A stretch of 64,000 nucleotides of DNA from Loripinus fragilis (Eukaryota > Mollusca > Bivalvia > Lucinida > Lucinidae), in the NCBI GenBank assembly GCA_964019695.1, contig OZ026525.1, forward strand, positions 59,552,253-59,616,252, read 5' to 3'. The position numbers were made by a program, and so were the translations under genes. Below the pieces are notes generated by a model. That model did not search any database and had not been told where the DNA came from. It worked only from the letters and a program-made list of their open reading frames with translations. Below are positions 23,772-36,446 of this stretch, in pieces (positions within the stretch are counted from its first letter, which is position 1; every line of letters starts with the position of its first letter).

Positions 23772-24279
23772 ACATTGTGCAAGTACAACTGACTTTGCAG
23801 CTATAAGGAGTGTCAGAATAAATAGGGTTGGACGACATAACTTATAAAATACGTACACGCAACATATTCTAGCAAGAGAATTAAAAAGAAAAACTGTTTA
23901 TTCATTAGTTTGTAGTCCATTTTGGAATAGAATTTTCACTGATATCTGGACAACGCCACGAGAAATAGAATTGACCTAACCAGTAATCAAACAACTCCGC
24001 TCAGCTAAAGATACTTTATAGTACGTGGATTCCTGAAAGCTTTAAATTAGCTAGGAAAAGCGTGGTTTTTGGAAGTCGTGCACCAAACTAATAGGCAGTC
24101 TGATCTGTGTCTTCGTTGTTCGCTGATGGCTAAAAAACATTATTTTCGCGTGAGGTTGCTCGTCTTATCTATCGTTATTTAGCCGACAGATGAAAAACCA
24201 ACATTATTTCGCATCTGAGCAAATTTGTAGTATTTCTCTAGAACGGATATATAGCAGGGAAATATTCATCCTTGAAAAT

Positions 24280-25115
24280 CTAAAAGAGAAAAGACAAACA
24301 GCCATATCCCCGCCACAGAATCCCATGACCTTGAAGTGTGACCTTGACTTTGCATAGCCGAATCTTGGGTCCTGCAGACCAACTAACTGAGTGATGTTCA
24401 ATGAAAATCTAAAAAATGGTTGACGAGGAGATTTAAAGGACACGAAATTCAAGGGTAAATTCCAAGACCTTGAAAAGTGTCATTGCGCTTGAGTATCCAG
24501 TGCTGAGTCCTTAGTTCTGCACACCACCTTACTGAGAGGAATATTTGGGTGAAGTTGACTGAAAATCGCTCAAAGGGTTCTGGAGATATTGAGCGGACAC
24601 AAATTGAAAGGTATAATCTATGACTTTGAAGTGTGACCTTGACATTAATTCTTTGTAGCCGAGTCAAAAGTTCTGCACATTGCCTCACTGAGAGGAACAT
24701 TAGGGTAAAATTAATGAAAATCTCCTAAAGGGTTCAGGAGATATGGAGCGGACACGCAATTCAAGGGTAAATCACTCGACTTTGACCATGAGCCTAGGTA
24801 TCAGAGTCATGTCAGGGTCACCGTCTCACAGAGAGTAACATTTGAGTGAACATTAAAAGAAAAATCGTTTAAAGGATTCAGGAGATATGTAAGGGACACG
24901 AGTTGAAGGGTAAATCACATGACCTTGAAGTGTGACAAAATTCAAGGGTACCTCACTTGACCCTGACCTGTGACCTTAACCTTGAGTCTGGGTAGCTTGG
25001 TTATATGCTCTGCACACCGTCTTACTGAGAGAAACATTTGGCTAAAGTTTAATGAAAATCGCCTTAAGGGTTCAGGAGATATGGAGCGGACACGAAATGC
25101 AAGGGGGCGGGGCAT
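24280..25115 (+). repeat. Degraded tandem repeat, ~120-130 bp unit, rich in TGACCTTGA
   Basis: About six units. Each has a 'gggttcaggagatatggagcggacacg' type block, an 'aattcaagggtaaat' block and a GACCTTGAAGTGTGACCTTG block, followed by 'ctgcacaccgtcttactgagagg'. Related single copies are suggested near 1265-1440, 22810 and 45365. Non-coding; the reading frames at 24204-24700 come from the repeat. Confidence 0.82.
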
Positions 25116-25227
25116 ACAAATGGCTGGTGCATAATCAGGAACTTCTTGAGACCTTTATTTTAAATATGAACAGGTGAGCAAGAAAAAGAATCCATTATTA
25201 ATTTGTGTAAAGATGGGATAGACAGAT

Positions 25228-25610
25228 CCCAGTGGGGGTACTCTGATATTTTAATACATACGTAGGCTCGGGTCATTTTTTTGGGTTCAAAATTTTGAAT
25301 TTCAATATTTTTGGGGTTTTCAGAAAAATTAATATTTTTTGGGGTATGAAGATTTTGTGGATGTTTTGGAGGTCATCACAAAATTGGACTATATTTAGGG
25401 GTCAGTTCTATGCAATTTAGGGCCTTTCCTTAAGGTCAAGTCATATATAATGGCGGGGTTTTTTTTGATTGCTAAAAGTTCAAAGATTTTTTGGGGTGCT
25501 TGAAATTCCTGATATTTTTTTTTTTTTTTTTTGGGGGGGGGGGGGGGTGAACGGTAGATGCTGGGCTCGAGCCTACGTATGAAGAAAAAATGAGAGTACT
25601 CCCCCTGGGC
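25228..25610. mobile_element. MITE with ~43-bp inverted termini, inserted in another repeat
   Basis: Begins CCCAGTGGGGGTACTCTGAT and ends with the complement GAGAGTACTCCCCCTGGGC. Both ends also carry ACGTAGGCTCG and its complement CGAGCCTACGT. The interior has TTTTGGGG-rich decay and a T/G run. It interrupts a repeat whose uninterrupted relative is at 40635-40800. Confidence 0.8.
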
Positions 25611-25974
25611 AGAAAAATACATCCCTCGCGATCACCGATCGTCATCGCTCGTCAAGCCTCGTGATGTCAATTGGTTATCTTCGGGATGGATTTTTCTATT
25701 CTACCCTCACACTCATGATATGTGACGCGCCATGACATTTTGTGCCCAAATGCGGTAAAACGTGACGTCGGGAAAACGCGCTGCAAAAGTGACGTAATAT
25801 ACGCAACTGCACTTTGTTGCGCAATTTGTAAGTCGCTAAGTGTCATTTGTTAACATCGTTTAAGCAAAATTATTTACGATTCCTTCGCAAAGAAATTTTT
25901 AATTATGGATTGGAAAATTTATTTATGCGACTTTTTAAATAATCATCTGCCAACGTTGGAGTTGGAGGAATAAG

Positions 25975-26018
<44 letters not shown>

Positions 26019-27612
26019 ATCTCTCCGACTTTCTGTGTCCGCCGTACTGCATTTTTATTCTTTTTCTACTGGGCATATTAAAAAAACCCATAAAAACAAG
26101 CGAGGATGATTCGGAAATACCACAATCACACACTGCAGACCAAGATCAGGCCTGATATTATAATTACATTTTATAAAAAACAACGAGATCAATTCCATTT
26201 CGAACGCAAATTGTATGCGCAAAAATGTATGTCCGTTTCAGTATCTTTTGTCCCCAACGTGTCGTACAGCACATAAGCTGTTCTGTTGTCTGTTGAGACG
26301 ACACACTACAAATGGAAAGTTCCATTCTACTTATGGGTGATGTGGCATACGATGCTCGTTTCAGTGTATGCAATGGGCGTAACACTTTGAGGTACAGCCA
26401 CAGGACATAATTATTCGCCATCGTGTAACGTCGCCGTTTAAATCAATGTATTTCCAGATGTTTTTGGCAAAAATTATTGTCCGAAAACAATAGAAGCTAC
26501 AACCGTGAAAAAAGTACCGAATGAATGCAAATTGATATACACATTTTCAATTTTATTATAGCTTCTTGGTGTCTGTTGTTTTCTGACGCTAGTCATTTAA
26601 ACGATACAACAAATTTAAATGGCATATTTGGTGACGTTAACTTAGCGCCTATTGGAAAAGTGATATTTTAAAATGTATGTTCACTTTAAACGGGACCTAC
26701 TATAATTATTTCAATATTCTATTGTATATTGCTATTTTATATTTGACTTCCACCCCCGTAAATTTGTGAATAATTGCACCCATGAACATAGCCATGGTAA
26801 TTTTCGCAAAAATTCTGGAAATTCACTGTTTAAAATGCAACGGCACGAAGTAGCGAATATGTATGAAGACAAATATCAATGTCAATGTTTGGGCTACTAG
26901 TCTGATGCGCTGACTGCTCCGCGTGTGCTAATAGGGCTACAAGTCTGATACGCTGACTGTGTCGTGTATGCTACATGCAACAATTGTATTGTATCAACGT
27001 GGCATACGCTAGTCTGCTTAATATGTGATGTACGTACTAATAAACAAAGAGATTCAAACAGTGAGGTCATTATATGTTTTGTACTAAATTTTGAAATTTA
27101 TAACGGGTTTTTGATTTACCTTACGACATTGGCATAAACTGTGTGTGGAAGAATATGCTGTAAGATGAAGTCACGAGATTTTGCCTTGAGCGCATACATG
27201 TACATGTATAAATATGCAACCAAAACTATTTGGGTAGGTATATGTATTCCCCGCCAGTAGGTCTAAATGTACTGCCGATTCATAATCTACACTATTCACA
27301 ACTTCTGTGACTGTAATTTGAAAATTTTAACATGTGAATCCTATCAAATATAAGTGAACAGCATTTGAATATTGTCGGAGTTCGACGTCAAATAGGCTTA
27401 AAGATTGTTGAAACTCTTTCTGGATATTTCACGAAAAAAATGTATGTTATGGGTTCTCATCACGTGTCTGATCACAAAATGTTTGGGCCGTTTCATTAAT
27501 CTGCTAGGGGTAAAGCTTTCATTCACATTAGAAAGAGCCGCTTCCAGTGAGTACCCACTGCAAACATTTTCTTTGAAAAATAAGAAATTAGACGGATGGC
27601 TGAGAATGGGTT
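25611..27612. other. No gene recognised
   Basis: Contains an A-run (25981-26016) and a repeat end at about 26101-26160 (GAAATACCACAATCACACAC), related to 53362-53400. A short duplicated segment (GGGCTAC.AGTCTGAT.CGCTGACTG) occurs at 26890-26960. The 85-codon minus frame at 26164-26421 matches no family I know. Confidence 0.4.
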
Positions 27613-27619
27613 TGCTCCC

Positions 27620-28130
27620 CCCCCCCTAGGGAATTTTGCAGACATATCCTATCTTGTAGAGAATAATTGAAAGCCGAGTCTTTTAAGAGATGTTTGCACT
27701 CTGTGCTCCGGGGCGTTAGTCTGTAAGAGCCTGTAACATACGTTACTTAATCAAACTAAGAAAAAGTAAATTGAATGTTTGGGCTAAAAATTATAGACAT
27801 TAAAATATTTATTTTTAAAAATCATTCATATAGTCTGCATACTGGATATCTTAACTACGTATGACAGCCATTTGAACAAAATTGTGGCTTCCTAAGGTGT
27901 CATATGCGTTACATAAATCAGATAACCCATTAAAATTTGCAAGTGTGGCTAACATCATTTACATTCACAATCTCTCTGTGTGTTTTGCAGAATGTTTTTA
28001 ACCATGTCTGACTAGCTTATGCAATTGGCTAACAGAAAAATTAAAGTTTGCTTCCCTAGCTTAAATATTTTTTCTGAAATAAGCAATTAAACAACCCTAC
28101 CCCTACCCAGTTTTTAGGTGAAATGTTTGG
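27620..28130 (+). repeat. Left terminal repeat block L1
   Basis: About 500 bp whose inverted counterpart is 31930-32430. It includes CCTGTAACATACGTTAC at about 27730 and ends with an 'aacaaccctacccctacccag' segment that matches the complement at about 31945. Confidence 0.75.
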
Positions 28131-28342
28131 TATTAAAACTAAAGTAAAAATAGTTAAAAAATATTTGCAGTTGATGAATGTGTTTCATTGTTTGGGATTT
28201 ATTTGCTTATATGAAAAGACTCATAAATCTGCAAGTTTGTTGCAACATTTTTAATATCAGAGGCTGTAACATATGTTACCTGTTGTAATAAATGGGCAAG
28301 CTCATTGTCTTTACGTAAGATATGCCTAAAAATGTTTTAATC

Positions 28343-29050
28343 TCCTCGAGGGAATTTTGCAGACATATTCCTTCTTATAGTACAACTCAAGCTGCATCGA
28401 ATTAGGGATGTTTGCACTCTCTATGTTGGGGCGTTAGTCTGAAACAGCGTGTTACATGCGTTACTATATCAAATAAAGGAAATGTAGTTTGAAAGTTTGA
28501 GCTAAAATTGTGAAAAAACTCGCAGCTGTTGGATATCTTACATTGTTTAGGGATTTTAAACTGGCTCCTATGATAAAGACAAATTACATCTTATGTAACC
28601 ATTCAAGGTGCATTTAATAAGAAATGTTTGCACTTTGTAAGTCGGGGCGTTAGCCTGTAACAGCTTGTTACATATGTTACTATATCAATTTGAGAATAAG
28701 AAATTTGAATGTTTGAGCTACCAAAAGAAGACATTAAAATTATCTAATAAATTAACATTCTTATAGTCTTTATACTGGATGTCTTTACTACATATGGAAG
28801 CTGTTTAACATTAATACGGCTAACTGTGGTGTTATGTGCGTAACATGAACCTAATTATAATTTAAAAGCTATAATTGTGGCTATCGTCATGTAGTTAAAC
28901 AACTACTATGACTTGGTTTCAAACTGTTTTATTAGATTTTACAAACATATACTCAATTGATGAATAGGAAAAACAAGTTTGCTTTTCTATCTTAAATATA
29001 TTGTCTTTTAGGAGCTAATACATAGCCCTACTCCCATTTTTACAGAGAAG
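28343..29050 (+). repeat. Reiterated terminal blocks L2 and L3
   Basis: L2 (28343-28515) and L3 (28590-29045) repeat the TTTGCACTCT/GGGGCGTTAG/GTTACAT.YGTTAC order of L1. L3 also repeats the L1 tail (AGACATTAAAAT...CTGGATGTCTT...GTGTTATGTGCGTAACAT). Confidence 0.7.
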
Positions 29051-31019
29051 CGAATTTTGTTATTACCGTTTAAGTAAAACACATGAAAGTGATTACAGCG
29101 TGTGGATATTTTTGATTTTCTTAGTCTGTCTCGCTCATATATCTACAAGAAGTCATTAAGTTAAAGATCAGGACACTTAATGTGTACTTATAAGTCTTTG
29201 GTGCCAAAACACTAGGAATTATATTCATTTCTGATTATCAAGCCCATGGACTCACAGGTTTTACAGATGTTATCAATGACCTTTTGGACACATTTCCTAA
29301 TACTGTGCATATAATGCTAAATATAGAGCCACAAATAGAAAAGATAGTTTTACATTTTTACAAGAAAATACAATAAATGAAATGGTCCAAACTATTTCTC
29401 ATCGATTTAACACTCATGTTAAGCGTTTGTCGTTGTCTGCTTCTGTGGTAATCATTATTACCAGGTATCACACGCCTCCTTGCAACTAGTAGAATCATCA
29501 CACAATATTTCAATCATTTACTAATAAAAAATGTTACCACCAGTCCACTCAAAATTGATGAGCCATTATCAACTTTCCAATTTTGCCATTTATGGCTTGG
29601 AACATTCGGAAACTGATATGAATTCCTAATAGTTGGCTCTTTGAGTATGTGTTTCAAGTGATACTCTGCAAGTAGGAGAAAGACTAAAGCTTTACAAGGA
29701 GGAAAACTATGCCATTAAGAGCAATGAGAACCTGGACTGATGTACCTTGATATTTCTGTGATAAAGAATCATATCTTAGCTGGTTAACTTTTATAAATGG
29801 AGCCTTTCCATACATGCAAACCACATATTTTCATCTAATAATGTCTCTGTACTTATTATCTTTCCCCAAGCATTCAAAAACTTATTTGAAGTCTTAGTAC
29901 TTCTGAAGTGCTGAAACCGAGGTAACTCTTTCCCTTCAGATAAACGAACTAGATGTATCACAGCAGGTAAAGCAATGAAATGCAGGATGAAAAGAGCGCA
30001 AATTAGACCCTTTCAATTCAATGATTCACTAAGTTTTAAGATAAGAGCGCTTATTAAAGGATGTAACATATATAACTCATCATAATAAATGAGCAAGGGC
30101 ATTGTCGTGACATTCTTTTTGATTACACAGTCAGAGGCAAGTGTTTTCAATGGATCATGAAATGAGGCACCTTATTAACTTGTTTACTCTGTATAAATCT
30201 CCCATAGAGCATAATATAGAACTACTGGTTATCCCATTCTACCTATAGTCCACTTTCCTTCTTTTGAATGCAACAGCTAATGATATGGCTGCAAAAACTG
30301 AGAAATCATACGTTTTACATTATTTTAAGACATGCTTCAATGTACTGACATCAAAAAACAACCAACTGCAAACATAATTGATGGCAATATACAGCTTCAT
30401 ATTCTTTCTCTTATATCAGATAACTTTCAAGGTGTAACAGAAATTGTTTCAGACGGTCTGCCAAAACCATCAAGAGTCAACATTGTAACTAAAGAAAACT
30501 TATAAAGTTCTTTGGGCGCAGCAAAATACTGTTGATCTAAGACCTGAGGACTTAAGCACCAAAAGACTGGATAGGTTCCATGGCAAATGATGCAAAAAAG
30601 CAGCCTATCAAATTTCTGTTTGACCAATGTCAGAAATCTTAAAGTATTCTTAGAGGTACACGGTACAGACATAGATTTTGCAAAATCAGAGCAAAGTTAT
30701 CATTTGACTAGCATGGATGCAGAGGCAGCTGCAGTTAGATTGCTCTTGCCACTTCACAGGAAGAGATATATACCAGAGTCATACTCCATTGTATGCATAT
30801 ATGTGAAATGGCATTAAACCCATATTTAATCAGGTGTTTGATCCCATGACACTGACATGCTGTTTCTGCTTTTGAAGAATGCTAAGGATTCAAGTTTGGC
30901 TGAGTCAAGTTGTTTGACGCTGGCACTGGCCACACATACAAAGAAAATTAAGTCTTTTGATGGCTAAAGAGGAGGATCACACAAAATGCTTATAAGTGAT
31001 GTTTGTCACAATTACCAAT

Positions 31020-32430
31020 TTTAAAAAGTAATCTTAATTAATGTAACACATATAACACCATAGTAAGCTGTATATTTGTTAAAAAAAAATTTTCTTATGT
31101 ATCAAAGGTATTCAGCATGCAAACTATATGAATAATTCAAATAAATAGATAGTTTTATGTCTTCTTTCTTTTTCTCAGACTTTCAATTCATTTATTCTTA
31201 AATTGATATGGTAACATACGTATCATACCATTACAGGCTTACCCCTTAGTTAATAGAGTGCAAACATCTCTTATTTGATGCAGCTTGAATTGTTCTTTAA
31301 GGTAGGATATGTCTGCACAATTCCCAAAGGGGTGGAGAGGAACAGGGTTGTACTCAGTTTGCAGTCCTAATACAATGCCATGATTCTACTGGTTGTGATG
31401 AAATGGGTGATTATTTTGCAATAGAAGCAGACACAATGATAGACATTGTGAGGGTGACTTGAATAAAGATTGCTTTTGAATAATTTATTTAATAGGAATA
31501 TTTATTAAATCGTGTCATTTAGATGAGAACTATTATTTTCTATCTATATGTCTATATATTTTAATATTATAGGCATTAGGAAATATGTGATTACAAAGGT
31601 TATATATAACATAGGTAACACAATTCCAAGAGCTTGTTATCAGCAATGACTGTAATTACTAAGACTAAGGCACCAGAGGCTAGAGATTAATAGGAAAACA
31701 TGTGAAAAACCGTATTTTTTTGAAATATCATCTCTTACTTCCAAGAAAATTTCCTAGCTCGTTCATTATGCCATGTAACATACGTTACATACTTTAATAA
31801 GTGCTCTGATCCTGATGTCAAATTTGCAAATGTATGATTCTTTATTGCATTAGCAAGACAGTGCCAAAAATGTAAGATATCCACGAGCGTCAAATATTTT
31901 CATGTATTTTTCTTCAATAACAGATACCAAAATTGGATACTTAAAATTGGGGGTGGGGTTGTTTAATAGCTCATATAAAACAATGTATTTGAGATAGAAA
32001 AGCAAACTTTATTTTTTCTATTAGTCAAATGAGTACTATAGTAAACTAAGATTAAAAACACTTGTAAAAATGCACAAATCGTCTGTAAAATGAATGATGT
32101 TAGTCACGATTCTAACTTTCAAAGGGAAATTTAGTCTATGTAACGCATATAACACCATTGAAGGCTGTAATTTTGTTTAAAATGCTGCTTTTATGTAGCT
32201 TAGGCATCCAGCTTGCAAACTACATAAGAAATTTGAATAATTAGATGGTTTAATGTCTTCTTTCTGTAGCTCAAACTTTCATTTTGATTTTTTCCTTAGT
32301 TTGTTACAGTAACATATGTAACAGGCTGTCAGAGACTAACGCCCCGGAGCACAGAGTGCAAACATCTCTTAAAAGATGCGGCTTGAAATTTTCTTCAAGA
32401 TAGGATATGTCTGCGAAATTCCCTAGGGGG
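31020..32430 (-). repeat. Right terminal blocks R1 and R2 (inverted)
   Basis: R1 (31020-31340) and R2 (about 31750-32430) are inverted relatives of L1-L3: GAGTGCAAACATCTCTTA, ATAGGATATGTCTGC and AATTCCC occur in both. R2 pairs with L1 over about 500 bp. Confidence 0.72.
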
Positions 32431-32439
32431 GGGGGAGCA

Positions 32440-33542
32440 GGACCTTTTTTAGCTCGAAGTCTAAATAACGCTTTTTTGGTATCCATTGGTCTTGACATGG
32501 TTCTAAGCAGTTTGTACTGCAAAGATATATTAGCAATACTTAGTGACCACCGAGGAATATTAAGATAGGGAAGTGGTGGGGACTGGCACATCCAAACGAA
32601 TCTCTTTGATCCGATGCATCTAGCGAAAGGAGGACATAATTTCGTCACGTTTTGATATTGAACGCCAACAAAACATTTTTGCTTGATATATTTTGTGGGA
32701 GCTCATCCACACTTTTATCTGCTTTTTTGAAAGCTGCGCATTAAATTGTACATGTATATAGAATTTGATAACACCGATTATACGAGATATCTTGCCGTTT
32801 CAATTCTGACTGCCTTTAAAATTCAAAAGTCTGTTTCGCTGGAAGGTATGCAAAATCGGCGAAAAGATCGATCAGCATTTGCGCAAATGAAGACCGAGAC
32901 AGAGTAAATGGGAACATTGAAGTGAAGCAATGCATTTGTATTGGTATTAGAGATCCAACACACATTTTTGAACATAAGAGACACGGCTAAACGACTAATT
33001 AATCGGTGCCGGACTTTAACGAATTGAATATCTTTAACGAATTGAATATCTTTAACGAATTGAATATCGCATTACGGGTTTGGGATCAACTCTTGACTTG
33101 GTGACTATGTACCGCATGCGACACTGACCTTAGTATTTCTTAGTGAAACTACTACTACTGGCACCACTGCTGCTGATGCTGCTTTCCCTCCTCTTTCTAC
33201 AAATAAATTAGCGATGGTTATAATGAAAGAGAAAAGAGAGAAATTTGTAGATAGATAAAACCACGATGCGCGGAATCATATCTGATCGCCATTTTTAATC
33301 ATGTTAATGATCAACTTTCTGATTTGCTTAAATACACATTTTCATCATGATAAAGACCACATTCTTACATTTCATACTGTAGCACCATTATCTGAATTTT
33401 AATTTCAAAATTTTCGAACCCTGGAAAAATGCTTTATCTTTAGTGTTCGAACTTTTAAGAAATTAGCCGTATCATCATGGCGTATGACGAAATACATTTA
33501 TATTTTTAAAGAAAAAATGTTGACGATCTCACTGTAGTCATA
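32440..33542. other. No gene recognised
   Basis: Contains a threefold direct repeat of TCTTTAACGAATTGAATA at 33015-33068 and short CTACTACTACTGG-type simple sequence at 33149-33180. The minus-strand frame at 32304-32648 runs into the element terminus and is not credible. Confidence 0.4.
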
Positions 33543-34021
33543 CCACTACGGCAATTTGGTGTCTCGTCACTTATTCCGGTGTTAAGGTAACTTTCTCATC
33601 ATGTTCAAATTCTTCATTTAATCACAGATAAATGCCCCAAAATGCTTTGGTTCCGATTAATTTTTGTTCATCATATTCACATTGTATCTTTTAGCTTTAA
33701 AATTATATGAAAACTTTAACGTTTGATGTCTAGGCATAACATTACTAATTAAGGTTTCGTCATCGTGGACAATTAATCAATGACGAAACCGTATAATTAT
33801 GACTAAACCGTAATTGACACATTTTTAAATACAACTGTAATAATACACATTTAAAATCTGATTTTATCTACGTTTTGGCACTAACAACACAGAGGTTGTT
33901 AACTAGACGATGCAATCTCGAAGCAAACATATTCGAAAGTTCTCATTTTTGTCAGCCTTTATTTGAAGGTAATTTTACTATAACACCGGAGTGAATGACG
34001 AGACCCAAATTGCCGTTGTGG
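33543..34021. mobile_element. MITE, 479 bp, ~41-bp terminal inverted repeats
   Basis: Left end CCACTACGGCAATTTGGTGT, right end the complement of CCACAACGGCAATTTGGGTC. Pairing continues through TCTCGTCA and CCGGTGTTA. A smaller palindrome (GGTTTCGTCAT...ATGACGAAACC, 33753-33791) lies near its centre. Confidence 0.85.
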
Positions 34022-34620
34022 AATGGCTACAGTGGATTTATCCGCTCACGTTATGATACGAAAATGTTCTAATGGAGAACTTCTGAAGTGAAATAAACTT
34101 TCCCAAAATAATAATCAATTCGTTTCAAATATCCTGAAACAAACTCCCCAAGTTGTCTATCAGAAAATTTACATTGACGTCGCAAACACTTTATATACAA
34201 TTCCATGACGTAGGGACCTATAAGCTATTGTCTTTTTCTCAGAAATCGCTTAAGATATCGAACTGAAATTTCACATGCATACTCCAGAGATATATAGGTA
34301 TCAGAAAATATCGATATCTCAATTTCGACCAGGTACCTCATTTGGACCCAAAATTTCATGGCTGGTCACATATATGCTATGTATGTTTAAATTCTGTTAT
34401 TATCACATAATAATTTAGAACAAGGCGGCAAAGATGGCCTTAGTTAAAGAATGGTATCGTTCAAATTGTCTGTTTTGGAAATAAAGCTAGAATACAGACA
34501 CTGACAGCTGCATTGGAAGTAAAGAGTTTCTAATATACTAGTGAGGAGGCTGAGTATGCCTTCAGGGCACCTGCTGCCAATGTCTAATAAATGCCTTAAC
34601 ATGAGTAGCGATACATACAC

Positions 34621-34783
34621 ATTATCATAATAGTAACTTGATCTGACGTACTGTATCACGCCGAGTGGATGAGGTCATACCATTGGATCACCCGAGACGC
34701 GTAGCGTCGAGGGTGGTCCAATGGTATGGCCTCATCCACGAGACGTGATACTGGACCCCAGATCAAGTTACTATTATGATAAT
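34621..34783. mobile_element. Long hairpin MITE, ~70-bp arms
   Basis: ATTATCATAATAGTAACTTG at the left pairs with CAAGTTACTATTATGATAAT at the right. Pairing continues inward through GATGAGGTCATACCATTGGA to a GC-rich centre (GACGCGTAGCGTC). Confidence 0.85.
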
Positions 34784-35830
34784 ATGTTTATTATATGCCT
34801 TTTTCTGACATGATTCTTTCTGATTTTAAGACCCGTTTTGGTCTTTAATCCCGAAAAATTGCGAGACCGTTTGCCATAACGTTACGTTTCTTGACGTCAC
34901 GTCAACATGTTTTCCATCTCTGGTTCCATGCTTGCAATTTACTTTACGTAACGTGGCCACAAAAGCAGGTAACCGACGTTAGCCTCGTTTTAAAGGATAG
35001 TGATATGGATTCAGAAAACCTCAGTTCGTTGATCCGGCTTTCTGTATCAGATGGCCAGAAAACAGACAGTTCTAAAGTCGTATCAATATATAAGTATATA
35101 ATAAAATGTGCTCTCAATGGCATATTGTGGTCGAAATTGACAACGCCCCCAGGAAGGCTCAAAACGTTTTGCAAAGGCTTTGTTATGGGATACATAAAAT
35201 AACAAATATGTCTAATCTGAGGTCTCAAGATCTAGAGCTTTTAGGTTTTGGATGCAGCATTGACTAGTATTACTCTACCAAGTTTGTTCAAATAATGACC
35301 CTGAGGTCAATACAGACCCTGCTTAGGGGGATTTGAATATTGGAATAACCTTAAACCTTTCAGATCCCCTTTCAGAACCAATATACATGTATTACATTTT
35401 TCTATGATGATGCGCATGAACATGCATTGGCAATGACAGCGACCACGGCGCCATGGTAACGATACCTCTAGGTATTGTGGTTTCAGAGAAGATCGTTGTA
35501 TGTGCCTAGTATGTGGAAAATGTTACGTGGGGCAGGGTCATATTTGGCCCAAGAGCCAGCAAAAATTTGAATTTGAATAATTTGAATAGTTGATGCTACA
35601 TACAAGAATTGATAATTTGTTTTCCCTATATTAACCTTTGTAAAATATGTGACTCCCAGGTCCTGAGTGGTATTATTGGAGGATCACTAGGTTATGCTGT
35701 ATAGCAAATGTCAAGCTCTTGCGATTGTGGTTTCAGACAGGATTTTGTTTGTTTTCCCTGTATTTGCCAATATAAATCATGGCACTAAACGATTTTGGCC
35801 CAAGTGTCATAATTTGAAGAAGTTAATGGT
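34784..35830. other. No gene; diverged direct repeat
   Basis: Blocks at about 35470-35560, 35725-35810 and 37190-37275 share a 'gtggtttcaga.aggatt.tttgt' and 'cctgtat' order, so a diverged repeat is split by the LINE fragment. The 103-codon frame at 34891-35202 has no recognised domain. Confidence 0.4.
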
Positions 35831-35850
35831 AGAGTAACACTAAATTAACC

Positions 35851-36446
35851 ATGTTTTATAAAATGAAAAATGGACTTTGCCCTGATTATCTTGCGTCTCT
35901 TGTGCCTGCTACTGTTGGCAGTGTGTCAACATACCCTTTACGAAACTCTTCAGATCTACAAACATTGCATACGAATTCTCATCTTTACTATACATCTTTC
36001 TTGCCCTCTGCTGTCCGCGATTGGAATGAACTTCCAGAGCAAACTCGCAATTCTCCAAGCCTTAACATCTTCAAAAACAGACTGAATCCCAACTTTATCG
36101 CACCACCCCGATACTATAACAAAGGTAAAAGACTTGGTCAAATATATCATGCTAGGCTAAGAACTGCATGCAGTCCTCTCCGTCAACGCCTGCATTCAAA
36201 AATATAGTTGATAGTCCCTATTGTACTTGTGGGGATATAGAAGATACTCATCATTTCTTATTTGTATGTCATCAGTTCACAGACCTTAGACGAGACTTAA
36301 TAAACTCAGTGTCAGATATCTGTCAACCTACTCTTGACGTTCTACTCTGTCGTGATATATCACTAACTTTTGATCAAAACAAGCAGATATTTGAAGCAGA
36401 ACAAAAATTTATAATTAAGTCAAAACGCTTTGAATATACATATTAA
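35851..36446 (+). mobile_element. LINE 3' coding end (CR1/Jockey-like), frameshifted
   Basis: The first segment (MFYKMKNGLCPDYL ... PLRNSSDLQTL ... FLPSAVRDWNELPEQTRNSP) and the second (NIVDSPYCTCGDIEDTHHFL, then CHQFTDLRRDL) form the C-terminal domain seen in many invertebrate non-LTR retrotransposons, including a CxC...H...C zinc-knuckle-like motif. The two frames switch near 36203, in an A-rich stretch. No reverse-transcriptase core precedes it, so the copy is 5'-truncated. Confidence 0.8.

Larger units (their letters stand above)
27613..32439. mobile_element. 4.8-kb element with long, internally reiterated inverted termini
   Basis: The outer ends are TGCTCC(C)n CTAGGGAATT and its complement. 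The left side carries block copies starting near 27620, 28343 and 28590 (GGGAATTTTGCAGACATAT, GATGTTTGCACTCT, GGGGCGTTAGTCTG, then GTTACATATGTTAC-type palindromes and a 300-bp tail). The right side has inverted copies ending near 31340 and 32430. The middle (about 29050-31020) is not recognisable; its frames are full of stops. Probably a DNA transposon or a nest of relatives; superfamily unknown. Confidence 0.75.

Noticed and set aside
26164..26421. 85-codon minus-strand frame beginning MANNYVLWLYLK
   Set aside because: No recognised domain, no splice partner, no conserved features.
30587..30817. Possible transposase fragment in the centre of the 4.8-kb element
   Set aside because: Short frame with surrounding stops; I could not match it to any transposase motif.
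34891..35202. 103-codon plus-strand frame and its antisense 94-codon frame
   Set aside because: Neither matches a family; both fit chance open frames.
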